DNA of 64,000 bases from Paramecium pentaurelia (GCA_905183005.1 CAJJDO010000083.1:256748-320747); one strand, 5' to 3'; counted from the first letter of the stretch, positions 26,309 to 38,715 are shown. A program made the numbers and translations. Notes: generated from the sequence alone by a model not told the origin.

Positions 26309-27056
26309 ATGTCAAGAACAAATGATGAAGATTATGATTACTTATTTAAAATTGTTTTAATAGGTGAATTTCATGTTTAAAGATTTTAGGTGATTCAGGA
26401 GTAGGAAAAACAAATATTTTAAAGAGATTCATAAATAATGAATTCTAATTAGAATCAAAACCTACAATTGGAGTTGAATTTGCAACGAAGACATTTCAAT
26501 AATCAGGGAAATCAGTTAAATGTTAAATTTGGGATACTGCAGGATAGGAGAGGTAAGACTTATAATTATGAAATTAAATTTTAGATATAGAGCCATTACT
26601 AATGCATATTATAGAGGAGCAGTTGGAGCATTTATATGTTATGATGTAACAAGAGAAGTCACATTCAAAAACACAGAAAAATGGTTATCAGAGTTAAAAG
26701 AACATGCAGATGGGAATATTGTGATAATAATGATTGGAAATAAAATAGACGCAGTTGATTCAAGAGTATATTAATATTTTCATATAGACTGTTAGAACAG
26801 ATGAAGCCTCAAATTTTTGTGAATAACAAAATATAGGATTCATTGAAACTTCAGCATTAGATGGGACCAACATAGATGTTGCATTCAACAAGATTGTAGC
26901 AAGTATTTTATTTTTATAACATAAATAGATATTTTTAATACAATTGGTTCTAAAAGCGTTAAGAAAGTAGTTTAAGTAGAATCAGAACATGTAGTATTAT
27001 AAGAAACAAAGACGATTTAGTCAAAACCGAAAAAGAATAGCGAAGGATGCTGTTGA
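26309..27056 (+). CDS. Rab-family small GTPase, Rab11-like (213 aa)
   Basis: Five exons; introns 26364-26389, 26553-26584, 26766-26787 and 26903-26928 all sit in phase. G motifs are complete: GDSGVGKTN (P-loop, slightly changed from GKT/S), PTIGVEF (switch I), WDTAGQERYR (switch II, split by an intron), GNKIDA for NKxD, and ETSALDG for SAL. It ends GCC for double geranylgeranylation. The phrase DYLFKIVLIGDSGVGK and the YRAITNAYYRGAVGAF stretch are Rab11/RabA-like. Such Rabs direct recycling-endosome and exocytic traffic on cytosolic membrane faces. GTP binding is expected from the motifs. The subfamily call is tentative. Confidence 0.92.
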
Positions 27057-27252
27057 GTATATTTCATTGTATGTCTTTGATTATTTATTATAAATGCTCA
27101 TTTTTATTCAATTAATTATATTCAATCATAAAATATATTAATCAAAGTTTACAATTATTTTATAGTTTCATTCAAGGTTACTCTAAGTTTCATAATGAAG
27201 AACTAATTAGATAATATAAAATTAATTATACATATAAATTAATTGCTTAATT

Positions 27253-29199
27253 ATGTATTCAATTAAAACAGAACCTTAACCAATTGCAATAGTTAATTTA
27301 TAAATGAATGATAAAGATGAAGAAATAAGAGTTTATGAAGGGGAAAATGTAGAATATATTGTTAGATTATTTTGTTAACAAAATTAATTGGGATAAGATT
27401 GTGTTCTCTATTTAATAAATCAAATAAATGAATAATTACAAAGAGAATCTTCTCCTAGATTTGGAGAAAGTTTTGGTTAAAATAATATATCTCATTAATT
27501 ACTCTAACCTAGTTATAGTTAATAAAGTGACTTTGCTTTTACAACCTAAGATAGTAGTGTTGATGAAAAATTAAACTCAGCATAAAAAAGTTATGAAAAA
27601 TGGTAATAAATCATAAATAAAAAAACAGATCTAAGATTATTAAATAATGTAAATTAAAATACAGTTTTATGGAATGTTCCTAGTTCAGCCAGAAGTAAAT
27701 AATTTTAAATTTAATATAGCTTTCAACGATAATAAAAAAATCTCAATAAATGAAAAACTTTATCGAGATGGTTTGGATAAGTAAAAAATAAAATTAGAAA
27801 AGACTCAATAATATAAACTCTAAAAATCTTAATTAGAATAATAATAAGCTACTTTCTAACCTTTAATATCTCCTAGATCAAGATAGATGGCAGAGTTAAA
27901 AAAATTAAGTAGACCTGATTGTTCTGTTAATAATATTGGAACTCAATTATATTAAAAGGGTTTGGATTTGAATTTAAAGAAAGAAAAACATCGTATGTAA
28001 ATTTAAGAATAGGAAAGACAATTATCTCCTTTTAAACCTAAAATCATGGAAACAAGTAGAAATCATTCTCAAAATAGATCAAATACTCCAATTCATGAAA
28101 AACTTTATTGTTAAGCTCATGAAGATAAGAAAAAAAAAAAAGAATTTTAAAATAGAGAGTTTTCTAAAATTCATCCATTCCATCCTAATTCTTCAAAAAA
28201 TGAAATTAAACACACTCCAATTTAACAAAAGAAATTAATTGATAAATTAGTAAAGGAATAAGAAGAAAAATAAAAAAGAATAGAGAAAAAAAAGTAACCT
28301 TAAGATTTTATTTATTAGACAAGAGTACTAAATTCAAACTTAAAATTAAGTCACTTTCAAACCAAATATCAATAAAGATGCTACATATAAGAAGGTTAGT
28401 TAAATTAAAGAACATGAAGATCTTAAAATTGCCATTGATTTATAAAAAATGCAATCATGTTTATATAGCAAGAATTCTTTTAATTAATCTGAAAAAAGAA
28501 TTTAATCATAATAAAGTTCTCAATCCTTATTTGATTTGAATATTTAGAGAATTTTCAATCAATTAGATAATGATAAGGATGGATTTATCAGCAAAGATAA
28601 TCTAAGTCTAAATGAATTGGATTTTGAGACTATGAAAATTATTGAAGTGGTTTTAAATTAAATTGAAGAAGACTCATATACAGAGATTAATTTAAAAGGA
28701 TTCAAGAAACTTTGTGAAATGCATCATTTGCATTAATAATTAAATAGTTTATGAATGATTTTTGGATTTTATTTATTTATATCTATAAAAATTGTTATTA
28801 TTATCTTATTCATCTCTATTAATAATTTAATTATGTTCTTATTTATAAATAGAAGATTATGGAGATTTGCTACTCAAAAGTATTCATGATAGTTTATCAA
28901 GAATATATAAGGATTCCACTAAATTATCTTAAGAAGAAATATCGAAAATACTATTTAAAGATGAGGAGCCTTTTACAAACAATGTTAATTAGAATCTAGA
29001 TAATCAAGTTACTATTGACACTTTGTATGAAAAATCCAATATCAATGAACTATTGGATATTATACAAAAAAAGGCCTAATAAGAAATTACTCCGAAAGAA
29101 GAACCGAAACCACCTACGAGATAAGATTTACCATAAAAATATGGTTTACCTATAAAAAATGTGGGTTTAGATCTCACAGTTGAGAAAGTGGAGTAATGA
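27253..29199 (+). CDS. coiled-coil protein with an EF-hand-like C-terminal region (596 aa)
   Basis: Introns 27695-27719 and 28294-28318 are ordinary 25-mers. A third, 28747-28852, would be 106 nt; splicing it keeps phase and joins a downstream coding block that lacks its own ATG, ending at TGA 29197. Without it the protein ends at TGA 28753. Residues 1-145 are Gln-rich with an ordered start (MYSIKTEPQPIAIVN). Residues 150-330 are basic and charged. Near residue 435 the loop DNDKDGFISKDN looks like an EF-hand, but position 12 is Asn rather than Glu/Asp, so calcium binding is uncertain. The 3' part lies inside the duplicated segment. Function unknown; ciliate cytoskeletal proteins often look like this. 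Confidence 0.7.
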
Positions 29200-29624
29200 A
29201 TTTAAGTCAATATTAATTTGCAGACCTCCTAAGACAGTGACAATGAAGATGTTTGAAATTCTTAAATTAAATGAACATACTTCTTATTAAGAATATGAAA
29301 ATGCTATTTAACAATTTAAAGAAGGCTTGTATGGAAATGCAGTCAGACCTTTTTATGAAGTTAGAAATGAAATGAAAGAAACATTAAAAGAGGATGCTAT
29401 ACCCTATGCTTTACTGAATAATAATAAATATATGGAAGAAATAAGAGAGAATAGGGCACTTAATATATCTATACCTGGTACAATAGAAACTGAGCATGCA
29501 CATAGATTCTTGAAACTTAGACCTGTAGAAGAATTTAGACATACTCCTTTAATCCCTATATCTGATAGATAAATGAGAGAATATTAAGAAAAGGTAGAAG
29601 CTTATCATAGAAAAGGAGTCTATT
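28508..29624. repeat. 1117-bp direct repeat, copy 1
   Basis: By eye this segment is identical to 29626-30742 (offset 1118), and the two are separated by one ambiguous base. It covers the 3' part of the EF-hand gene and the 5' part of the next gene. Confidence 0.95.
29243..29624 (+). pseudogene. truncated first copy of the small membrane-protein gene
   Basis: The first 127 codons are identical to the intact gene at 30361-30906 and stop at the N. The transmembrane C-terminus is absent. It is most likely an artefact of a contig join rather than a biological gene fragment. Confidence 0.85.
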
Positions 29625-29625
29625 N
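29625..29625. other. single ambiguous base (N) at a probable contig join
   Basis: The only N in the window lies exactly between the two copies of the 1117-bp repeat, as expected when two overlapping contig ends are concatenated rather than merged. Confidence 0.95.
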
Positions 29626-30317
29626 ATAATAAAGTTCTCAATCCTTATTTGATTTGAATATTTAGAGAATTTTCAATCAATTAGATAATGATAAGGATGG
29701 ATTTATCAGCAAAGATAATCTAAGTCTAAATGAATTGGATTTTGAGACTATGAAAATTATTGAAGTGGTTTTAAATTAAATTGAAGAAGACTCATATACA
29801 GAGATTAATTTAAAAGGATTCAAGAAACTTTGTGAAATGCATCATTTGCATTAATAATTAAATAGTTTATGAATGATTTTTGGATTTTATTTATTTATAT
29901 CTATAAAAATTGTTATTATTATCTTATTCATCTCTATTAATAATTTAATTATGTTCTTATTTATAAATAGAAGATTATGGAGATTTGCTACTCAAAAGTA
30001 TTCATGATAGTTTATCAAGAATATATAAGGATTCCACTAAATTATCTTAAGAAGAAATATCGAAAATACTATTTAAAGATGAGGAGCCTTTTACAAACAA
30101 TGTTAATTAGAATCTAGATAATCAAGTTACTATTGACACTTTGTATGAAAAATCCAATATCAATGAACTATTGGATATTATACAAAAAAAGGCCTAATAA
30201 GAAATTACTCCGAAAGAAGAACCGAAACCACCTACGAGATAAGATTTACCATAAAAATATGGTTTACCTATAAAAAATGTGGGTTTAGATCTCACAGTTG
30301 AGAAAGTGGAGTAATGA
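29626..30317 (+). pseudogene. duplicated 3' fragment of the EF-hand coiled-coil gene
   Basis: Identical to 28508-29199, including the EF-hand-like loop, the long intron and the terminal TGA (30315-30317), but with no 5' portion. Interpreted as part of the assembly duplication. Confidence 0.85.
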
Positions 30318-30742
30318 ATTTAAGTCAATATTAATTTGCAGACCTCCTAAGACAGTGACAATGAAGATGTTTGAAATTCTTAAATTAAATGAACATACTT
30401 CTTATTAAGAATATGAAAATGCTATTTAACAATTTAAAGAAGGCTTGTATGGAAATGCAGTCAGACCTTTTTATGAAGTTAGAAATGAAATGAAAGAAAC
30501 ATTAAAAGAGGATGCTATACCCTATGCTTTACTGAATAATAATAAATATATGGAAGAAATAAGAGAGAATAGGGCACTTAATATATCTATACCTGGTACA
30601 ATAGAAACTGAGCATGCACATAGATTCTTGAAACTTAGACCTGTAGAAGAATTTAGACATACTCCTTTAATCCCTATATCTGATAGATAAATGAGAGAAT
30701 ATTAAGAAAAGGTAGAAGCTTATCATAGAAAAGGAGTCTATT
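29626..30742. repeat. 1117-bp direct repeat, copy 2
   Basis: Second copy of 28508-29624. Sequence continues from it uninterrupted into the intact small membrane-protein gene. Confidence 0.95.
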
Positions 30743-30906
30743 TAGAAGTTTCAAGAGAATAACTTTATTTTGCTTCATTTGTTGCAGGAATTTTGTATAT
30801 TATGTTTAGAATGTTTCAATGGGTTCTAAAGAAGGAAGAAGAATCAGGCTTACAATTTTAGAGACTCAAATTAAGAAGAATGGGAATGGCTTATGAGGTT
30901 GTTTGA
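30361..30906 (+). CDS. small single-pass membrane protein (181 aa)
   Basis: An intronless 181-codon frame starting MKMFEILKLNEHTS. The first 140 residues are charged and helical with no known motif. A transmembrane helix near residues 138-158 (YFASFVAGILYIMFRMF) is followed by a short basic tail (RLKLRRMG). The size, single C-terminal helix and positive tail resemble accessory subunits of mitochondrial complexes, but no homologue is recognised and this is inference. The coding sequence overlaps the duplicated segment; only this copy is complete. Confidence 0.75.
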
Positions 30907-30934
30907 TATATAAATTATAATTAGTAATTTCTTA

Positions 30935-32147
30935 ATGTATAAAATAACACCTCCTTCTCAATAAACCTATAAAGGTCCAAAATTACAATAAAGTCCAATA
31001 AGACAATTGTAAAATAATGAAACATTAACTGAAGATGTTTTGTAGAGTTCATCTGAATAATATCGAGAATAATTAGAATAGATGCTTGATCTGAAACCAA
31101 GTATAAGGAATTTTAAATAAAACAACAATAACAATAAATCTGATTTGTGGAATACTATAAAATAAATTGAAAAGAGAATGCAAGAATAAGAACATAATTT
31201 ATAAAGAGTCAATAATGAATAACAAGAAGAAATTAATAAATTAAAAAGTGAAATAAAATAATAGAAGCAATAATATGAGTAAGAAATAGAAGAAATTAAA
31301 TATTCATCAAGAATTTAAAGCTAAAAACCTTAATCTTCTTATCATTCATATACTCCAAAAAATACACGTGAATACAGTTATAGAAGTGTAAGCAATAATA
31401 ATTTAGAGGATTTATAAGAAAAAAATTATTTATAATAAATGATACAAGATTTAAGATAATAGATCTTAGTTTTACAACAAAAAAATTATTATACTCCTAT
31501 TTAAAATACAGATAATATTTGGGAATAGAAATTTAAATAATTAGAAAAATAAAAAGAAACTGAATTGTAAATGAAGGATTAACATCATATAGAACGTATA
31601 CGTAATTTAGAAACCTAATTAATAAATCAAAAATAATCATATGAAAATGAGTTATTTGCAATCAGAAAGATTTTGGAAGAAATAAATAAAGAAGATTCTC
31701 TGCTTAGAAATTAAAATTAATAATTCTAAAAGGAATTAAACTCTTACTTAAATTAAGTAATGTATTATAATAAATTAGTTTAATATATTATCATAATAGA
31801 TTTAATAATAAAATCAGTAAATTTAGTAATATTAAATATAAATATAGTAATTATCTAATCAATTATAACAGCAATAACCAATTAATTATTAGAATCAGAA
31901 TCAATAATTATTAGAATTAGCAAATCAACTACAAGCTTTAACTCATCTTTTAGATAAAAAGAATCAAGAATGCGAATATTATAAATAGAGATCAATATAG
32001 AATTTGTAGTCTCAATAACAGAATCCATAAATAATATCTTATCGTTAAGCCCTAACTCCTACAAGATAAAATACATTATAACAATCTTCTGATTCAATTG
32101 TCTTTCCTACTTTAAATAAACAATAAATCTTATAGCAATTTTAATGA
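30935..32147 (+). CDS. Gln-rich coiled-coil protein (396 aa)
   Basis: Two exons; intron 31757-31778 (22 nt, phase 0). The start MYKITPPSQQTYKGP is followed by two long coiled-coil blocks (about residues 65-120 and 165-275), a Gln/Asn run just after the intron, and a final helix ELANQLQALTHLLDKKNQE. It has no membrane segment or enzyme motif. The gene begins 28 bp after the preceding stop. Function unknown. Confidence 0.8.
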
Positions 32148-32168
32148 TGTTAACATAAATATTAAATT

Positions 32169-33102
32169 TCATATAAAACTGTTGTATTTTGTTTTTATGG
32201 GATCTGAACTAATGTTATAGTTATAACAATGACTTAATTATTATTTATTGTTATTTTAACAACTTTAAGTAGTAAAGTCATATTAACAATACCTTATTGA
32301 ATTACACAATTTTTTACTTAAGATTGAAGAACAACTATTATAATAAAGAAATAAATTTACATAATGTTTGAACATTCTGAATTTTACCAAGTACATTTGT
32401 TTGTAGCTATACAATCATTTCTATTAGTTTAGTAAGAACATTATGTGCATTTTCCTTCTTTTAAGAAACATCTTCTTCCATTTCTAAATGCAGGACAATC
32501 AGAATTAGTATTAAATAGGCAATCTTAATTTCTACAAGTTTTATAATCAAAAATATCTGTAGCAAATATTTAATCCATTTGTTAATTAGATGCTATGTTA
32601 TTAACTACATATTGACATCTTAATTAAAATATAAATTTGAATACCTATCTCTAATTTTGGCATTTCTACATTATTGGAAGCTAGTAATTTAAGAACATTT
32701 TTGTATAGTTTAACAATGATTGTGATTCCATGCACAAAGTAATGCAATTCCAATTTAATTACTACATTAAGAATAATTATCTATATCTTCACATGTTTTA
32801 TCACCAAAATTTATATCATATGTACCTTTAGGTTTATTTCTTTTTAAACACTCTCCATCTTTCCAATAACATACATAACTTTAATATTAATAATTTCTTT
32901 AACAATCCAATTCAGTATAAAATTAATAGCAAGAATTTTAGAATTAACTAATGCATAAACCATTCCAAGAACATTTTAAATAAGGATTATCTGTATTCTC
33001 ACATTATAATTTAGTATTTAAGTTTTTGCAAGATTATTTTTGTAAAATGCACTCAGTTCCTTTTATTAAAACAATAGAAAGAGCAAGAATTTCTATGATC
33101 AT
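32169..33102 (-). CDS. Cys-rich secreted protein with PSI-like repeats (293 aa)
   Basis: Minus strand; introns 32619-32644 and 32335-32360. MIIEILALSIVLIKG acts as a signal peptide. About 30 Cys recur in a C...C-x-W-x(4)-C spacing (KCSWNGLCI, VCYWKDGEC, LCAWNHNHC, KCTWQNSEC), like the repeats of Paramecium surface and secreted proteins. Splicing the last intron brings the final Cys-rich exon (ICSSILSKKLCNSI...SCQNN) into frame and ends it at TGA. A Cys-containing frame also exists just upstream of the chosen start, so a longer N-terminus is possible. Extracellular or surface location is inferred; ligand unknown. It is divergently arranged with the Beclin gene, 131 bp apart. Confidence 0.7.
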
Positions 33103-33233
33103 TAAATTTATTCAAACAATTCTCTTAAAGGATGATAATAATTATTTGATTTATGTAACAATATTGATTACAAGTCTATGTTGATTTCTATTTTTTTACA
33201 ATATTTAATAAATATATATATATATATAATAAA

Positions 33234-34370
33234 ATGGAAGAATAAGAAGAATGTTTTGATTGTAAAATTATAATTGCCAAAAAAGGTAAAAATCTAAACA
33301 ATTTATAAATAGAATTATATTGTGAAAAATGTCTTTAATAATAAATGAAAAAAGAAGAGGAAGAAGTAAAATAATTAGAAAATGAAATTAATGAATTATA
33401 GATTCAATTAAATTAAGTTAGAGATGAAATATCTAAAATGGAAATAAATTCAATAGAAAAAAAGAATGATAAAATAGAATTAGATGTAATTCATTATTGT
33501 TTATAAACATAGAAAAAAAATTTAGATAAGGAAATTTAATAATTAGAATTAGATGAATAAAAATAAAAGAATGAGTTAATCAAATTAAAAAATTAGATTC
33601 TTGAACAAGAACATAATGAAGATAATTTATGGGAACACATCAATAAATTTACTAGAAAACTATATTCTTTATTTGAATCAAATTAAATTGCTGATAATAA
33701 ATTATCTTAACTAAATAATGAATTAGATAGATTAAGTAAAGTATAAATAAATAATATTATGTAATTAGTTAGATGTTTTAAATGATTTATTTAAGATATC
33801 AGTTTAAGATGAAGTAGCAACTATTAATGGATTATAAATAGGTAAGAAAGGAGAATAGCCTGTTGATTGGGATGATATATCAGCCGGAGTTGGTCATTTA
33901 ACATTATTACTAGTTTACTTAATGAAGAAATTTATGTATACATATTAAAAGTATGGATCATTATTTTATAAGTATATAGAATTGAATCAATAGAATTGAA
34001 TGGATCATTTTCTAAAATCAAAATCAAAGATGAATATCAAAATGCTCTATGTACAAAAACATTAAATTTATATTTGAATAATAAAACTTCTTAAAAGGAT
34101 GAAGAAGAGTTTAGTGATGCCTTTCTATAGTTATATTTAGAATTTTAATAGTTTTGTAAATATTTATAAGATGGAGATATCTTAAAAAAAAGAAAAATTA
34201 ATTTAAATTTACCTTTTAGTATGAATGGCATGTCTGTAGACAATAAAATACTTAGTTTGAAGTAACCTGCAACTTAAAAATGGTAAGAATGGACTAATTC
34301 TGTAAAAAAGTTTTTAGCAAATGTTAAAGCTCTCATTGTTGCAAATGCATAATTTGATTTATCTTTATGA
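33234..34370 (+). CDS. ATG6: Beclin-1 / Atg6 autophagy protein (350 aa)
   Basis: Four exons; introns 33286-33312, 33741-33768 and 33951-33979. An N-terminal zinc-type CxxC pair is split by the first intron (CFDC...LYCEKC), followed by a coiled coil (about residues 35-160). The evolutionarily conserved domain follows: ATINGLQIGKKGEQPVDWDD (compare INxFRLGR...VxWxEIN), then NGSFSKI and the closing FLANVKALIVANAQFDLSL. Beclin scaffolds the class III PI3-kinase Vps34 complexes that start autophagosome formation and endosomal sorting. At 350 aa it is shorter than the roughly 450 aa of animal Beclin-1, lacking the BH3-type N-terminal extension. Homology is well supported by order and motifs. Confidence 0.85.
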
Positions 34371-35254
34371 AATAAATATATAATCATATTCACATTAATA
34401 ATTAAATTAATTCTTAAAATAGATACAATATAGCTCTAGTTTAGATCATGATTAACATTTTTCAATAATAGACATTTTATTGTATATAAATTGATATGTA
34501 AGTAGGTGAATAAAATGATAATAATATATAAAAATGAAGGTATTAGAGGCACCTATAAACTTACTATAAATTTTCTAATCCTTCATATATTTTTTTTTAT
34601 TTTTATTTTCTAATTAAAAGCAAAAATCCAATAATTTTATACTAAGATTAGTATTACACGCTAGGTTAGTCAACTTACATCATTCATACTTTCCTGTCAC
34701 TAATCTTATATTGATAATACGAAAATTTCAAAACGATGGCTACTTATGCTCTTTAAGATTTTCACAAAGCCTATTCTATTATTTTATTTGAAATAAAAAA
34801 TCATGTATGAAAAAATTGATTTTCCATAAAGACTTTTCTTTCAAAAATTTGATTTAGAGTTACTCTCTAATTCATAGAGAAAGCTCAAACAGGGGGATTT
34901 TTTGTAGGATTAGGGTGTTAAATTATTATTTAAATTATAAATACAACTATACTACTAAAATAGGAGGGGAATTTATGATCTATATAATTAATATTCTACA
35001 TATTATTTATTCATTTATTTCATTTATTTATAACTAAAGTATTGATATTTCTAAAATGCATTTAAATTTATTTACACAATTCTGATTGAGTGTTATCTAA
35101 ATAAGACGGCAATTATCATATAATAGATATTGAGATTATTATTTATAAAAAATGTAAATCTTTTTTATGAAAATAATATAAATCATTTCCTTACTATATA
35201 AGCCAATAAATTTTGTGTTCGAAAGGTAATTATTTATTAAATAAAAATTTAAAC
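34371..35254. other. intergenic stretch with a less AT-rich, hairpin-containing island
   Basis: No protein frame is supported. Around 34640-34960 the base composition is less AT-rich than usual for intergenic DNA here. A perfect 9-bp inverted repeat (AAGATTAGT at 34644-34652, ACTAATCTT at 34699-34707) encloses a loop of about 46 nt. This might be a non-coding RNA or a regulatory element, but no known RNA family was recognised. Confidence 0.3.
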
Positions 35255-36618
35255 ATGCTTTAATAAGACCCTAAGCCAGATTAGAATCTCAAAATATTAC
35301 TTAAATCAGAATTTAAGTTAGAAATACCTATCTAGCCGAGATGGGTTGAAAGAATTGTTCCTTTAAAATATAATTTAATTTTTTTATATTTTGAAGGAGG
35401 ATCATATCTTCAATATAATATAGAAAAAAACAAATTTATGGTAGAGGGAAGGATTTCTGATAAAATAAAATTTTTCCATGAAGTTTACACAGAGTAATTT
35501 TTTTTAATAATTAATAGAGTTTTGGTTTATCACGATACTTAGGATCTTTCTCTAAAATTATTAGACTTAAGAGAAAATATAGTCAATCCTAATTTCTCTG
35601 TTAGATCAAGTGACAAGATAGATATCAAGAGTGATGAATCAAGTAGAGAAATGATTATAGATAGTAACATAACATTTAATATTTAGAATATCGCGTATTC
35701 TTTCTTGATTGTGAAGAGAAAGGAATTAAATATATGATAACCTAGGATTTAGAAAAGTACTACTCAAATAATAATGTCTGCCATTACACAATAAGAGTTT
35801 TACCTCTTGAATATGATCCTTAAACAAAATTTGATTTATAACCTATTGCAAAATATGATTATCCTAATAGTCTTGGATAAACAGAGTTATACTTTTGGTT
35901 AGTAGATAAAGAAACTATAGCTGTTTTTGGATAAGACACTGACCATAATAAATCTGAAATACTTTTAATAAAACCTCATTTAGCTGAAAAGGCCTTTTAT
36001 ATTGTTCATACATAATTTGCTTGTTCATACACAATCTTGAACGTATCAAATTGGGTTAACCCACATCAAGTGGCTATTTGGGTCAATTGTAATGATGGTA
36101 CCACAAAACCAAGCATTTTTACTTTTGACTTAAGAAATTATTATGATGGCATAAATTGGTTACCTGAACCTGAATTTACATCAACTTTGGTAATTATTTA
36201 AACATATTAATCAATTAGGCTAGAGATGAATATATTAATGATGAACCAACAGTTTTTATGGATATTTATCAATTTAATTTAGATTCTACTTATGCAATTC
36301 AAATTAGACAAGTTGGAAATGAAGCCAAAATATCTATTATCAATTATGAAAATGTTTAAAAACCAGAGATTATTAATGAAGTTGCTGTTGATTAGTTTTG
36401 GATTGTACCATCTGCTGACCATTCTTACATTCTACTTTATAATGATATGGCGTAAGCATATATGTCTTATTCTTAGAATTCAAGATCGAATTGTCAAGTT
36501 CTAAATTTTGTTTCCAGCTGATGCAAGACATTAATTATTACAAATTATTGAAAAAGCAAAAGTCATTGAAAAATATGGTATCAATAATGTTGAAGAAATA
36601 TTTGAATTCTATTAATGA
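35255..36618 (+). CDS. unknown beta-rich protein (428 aa)
   Basis: Four exons; introns 35664-35686, 36190-36218 and 36452-36476, all phase-consistent. The sequence starts MLQQDPKPDQNLKILL. It is soluble throughout, rich in Tyr, Ile and Asp, with alternating strands (ELYFWLVDKETIAVFGQD, HQVAIWVNCNDGTTKPSIF) suggesting a propeller or beta-sandwich, and ends in a helix (EKAKVIEKYGINNVEEIFEF). No family was recognised. The last intron choice is supported because only it continues into the clean helical C-terminus before TGA. Confidence 0.75.
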
Positions 36619-36828
36619 GTAGCATAACAATTTAAAAGTTGTATTTTTTTATTCTTTAATTTTCTATTAAGATTCTACATATTATAAATTAATTATTATC
36701 ATAAATATAAAGATAATTAATTATTAATGAAAATCTTTATTATTATCTGATTAAAAGAGTATATTTAATGTTTAATAATAATTATTTATATATAGATATT
36801 TTTAATATTCTCTATTATTTATTATTTT

Positions 36829-38715
36829 TCAATTTAATTCAGGATATGGATATTTAGAATTGAATTACATAATAGACTCAATTTACTTCATTACTTTTAA
36901 GACCATTTCATCTTAATTTGGTAAAGCTGAAACTTGAATATTGACAGGAAGACCTATGGCTCCTTATAGATCTTTTTTCATAAATCTATAAACAAGATCC
37001 ATAGAATTCTCTTAACCATCAATTTTCAAATCTTAATCATTTTTTACAATTGTAACAGGTAAACTGCCTGAAGGAAAATCTACTACATTCCACATCCAAG
37101 TATATAATCTAACATAAAAATATAAATATACGCTGTAAAAGCTAATTCTTTAGAACCTCCATGTTTAACAGCAGGTAATCCAAATGCAGGAGAGATTATA
37201 ACATCTATTCCTTAATCTTGAACTGCTTAACAAAATTATAAATTTGTTTATTTTCTAATAGCTGAATCAACCAAATATTGATAGACATCTACTTTAGTAT
37301 TATAGTTGTATTCTAAAAGTGTTTTTTATCCAAATAATTTAAATAATGGACCTAATACAAATTTTTTTATTCCCAAAGATATATTTGCATCTTAAACTAA
37401 TAGGTCATACTCTTCAATAAATTTTTAACCATGTAAAGCATCAATGTAAGACTTCATTCCTCCATCAGCAACTACTATCTTTAAAAAACAATTAGCAATT
37501 ATGCTTTATATTTATTTGTCTACTATAAATTCAACTATTTCATGTCCTTAATGCTTTAATGCTTCACAAACTTCATTAACTGCTCTACTCATACAATTAG
37601 GAGTTACTAATCCATTAAATATATTAAAATATCCAATTCTTAATTTTTATTTTTTTGGAAATTCACCTAATTATTGAGGATCAAAATAAGGATCCTTTAT
37701 TTATTAAGGAATTTTAGAATAAATTTCTTTATCAAATAGAACCTTTGTTAATACTATCAAATCATCAACACATCTAGCAATAGGTCCTCTAGATACTTTT
37801 AATTGCATTCCTCCTTCAATTGCTAGTGAAATTTTTGACTCACCATATTCTGGGATCCTTCCACTATAAGGCTTGAATCCATATACACCACAAAATGCAG
37901 CTGGTATACGAATGCTGCCACCTATATCTGATCCAATTCCTAATACACTACCTCTTGCAGCTGCTAAAGCTCCTTCTCCTCCTGAAGATCCTCCAACTGC
38001 TCTATTTGGATTCCATGGATTCTTGGTTCTCCCATAAATATGATTAACTGATTCAAATGTCATAGCAACTTATGGAACATTTGTTCTCACTATAATAATA
38101 CCTCTAGCTTATCTAATTTAAGCAACTTATATTCCATCTTCTTAAGCAGGCTTAAAACAATTAGCTCCTAATCCATAAGTAGAGTCAAAGTTTTTCTGAA
38201 TGAATGTTTCTTTGACTGATACTGGAATGCCAAATAAAGGATATTTATTTATTATATTTTTATCTGCTTTGATTTCCTAATCTTAGATTCTAAATTATCA
38301 TTAATCAATCTTACTTTGCTTATTCCAATGCTTCAATAAAATTAATTTCTGTTATTATATTAAGTTTATCTGAACAAGCTACCTTAAGAATTCTTTCAAT
38401 AAAAACTAAAACAATTTATTCGACAGTAGTTTTTTCTTCATATAACAATTACTTAATTTAAGCTACATTACTGTTAAGTATTTATTTTTAAAGATCTTGA
38501 CTCAATTAACATGGTTGATGTATTAGTTTATAATTATTTATTGCCTCAATTGTTACTTGTCTTTTTCTTTTACAAATCCTATCCATTTTTTTGTGTTTGA
38601 TATAATCAATAAATCTACCTAATGTCCAAAGTCCAAACCCACCAGAAAGTGCTAATACGAATCCACCTTTAATAATTTCTTTTTTGTTATATTTTAATAA
38701 ATCTTTGAATTTCAT
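36829..38715 (-). CDS. fatty acid amide hydrolase-type amidase (612 aa)
   Basis: Minus strand; introns 38290-38314 and 37109-37131. An N-terminal hydrophobic segment (GGFVLALSGGFGLWTLG, residues 17-33) anchors it to membrane, as in animal FAAH. The amidase-signature triad is visible: Lys about 160 in PVSVKE, the cis-Ser in VGGSSGGEGA (about 235-236) and the nucleophile Ser about 259 in GSDIGGSIR. FCGVYGFKP and the C-terminal YTWMWNVVDFPSGSLPVT also match FAAH. The enzyme would hydrolyse fatty acyl amides such as N-acylethanolamines at a membrane surface. Length matches the family (about 580-600 aa). The triad suggests activity; substrate is not predictable. Confidence 0.9.

Noticed and set aside
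28747..28852. Retained internal eliminated sequence (IES) instead of an intron
   Set aside because: The ends do not show the TAYAGYNR-type termini, and excision between TA dinucleotides leaves the wrong frame; intron splicing leaves the right one.
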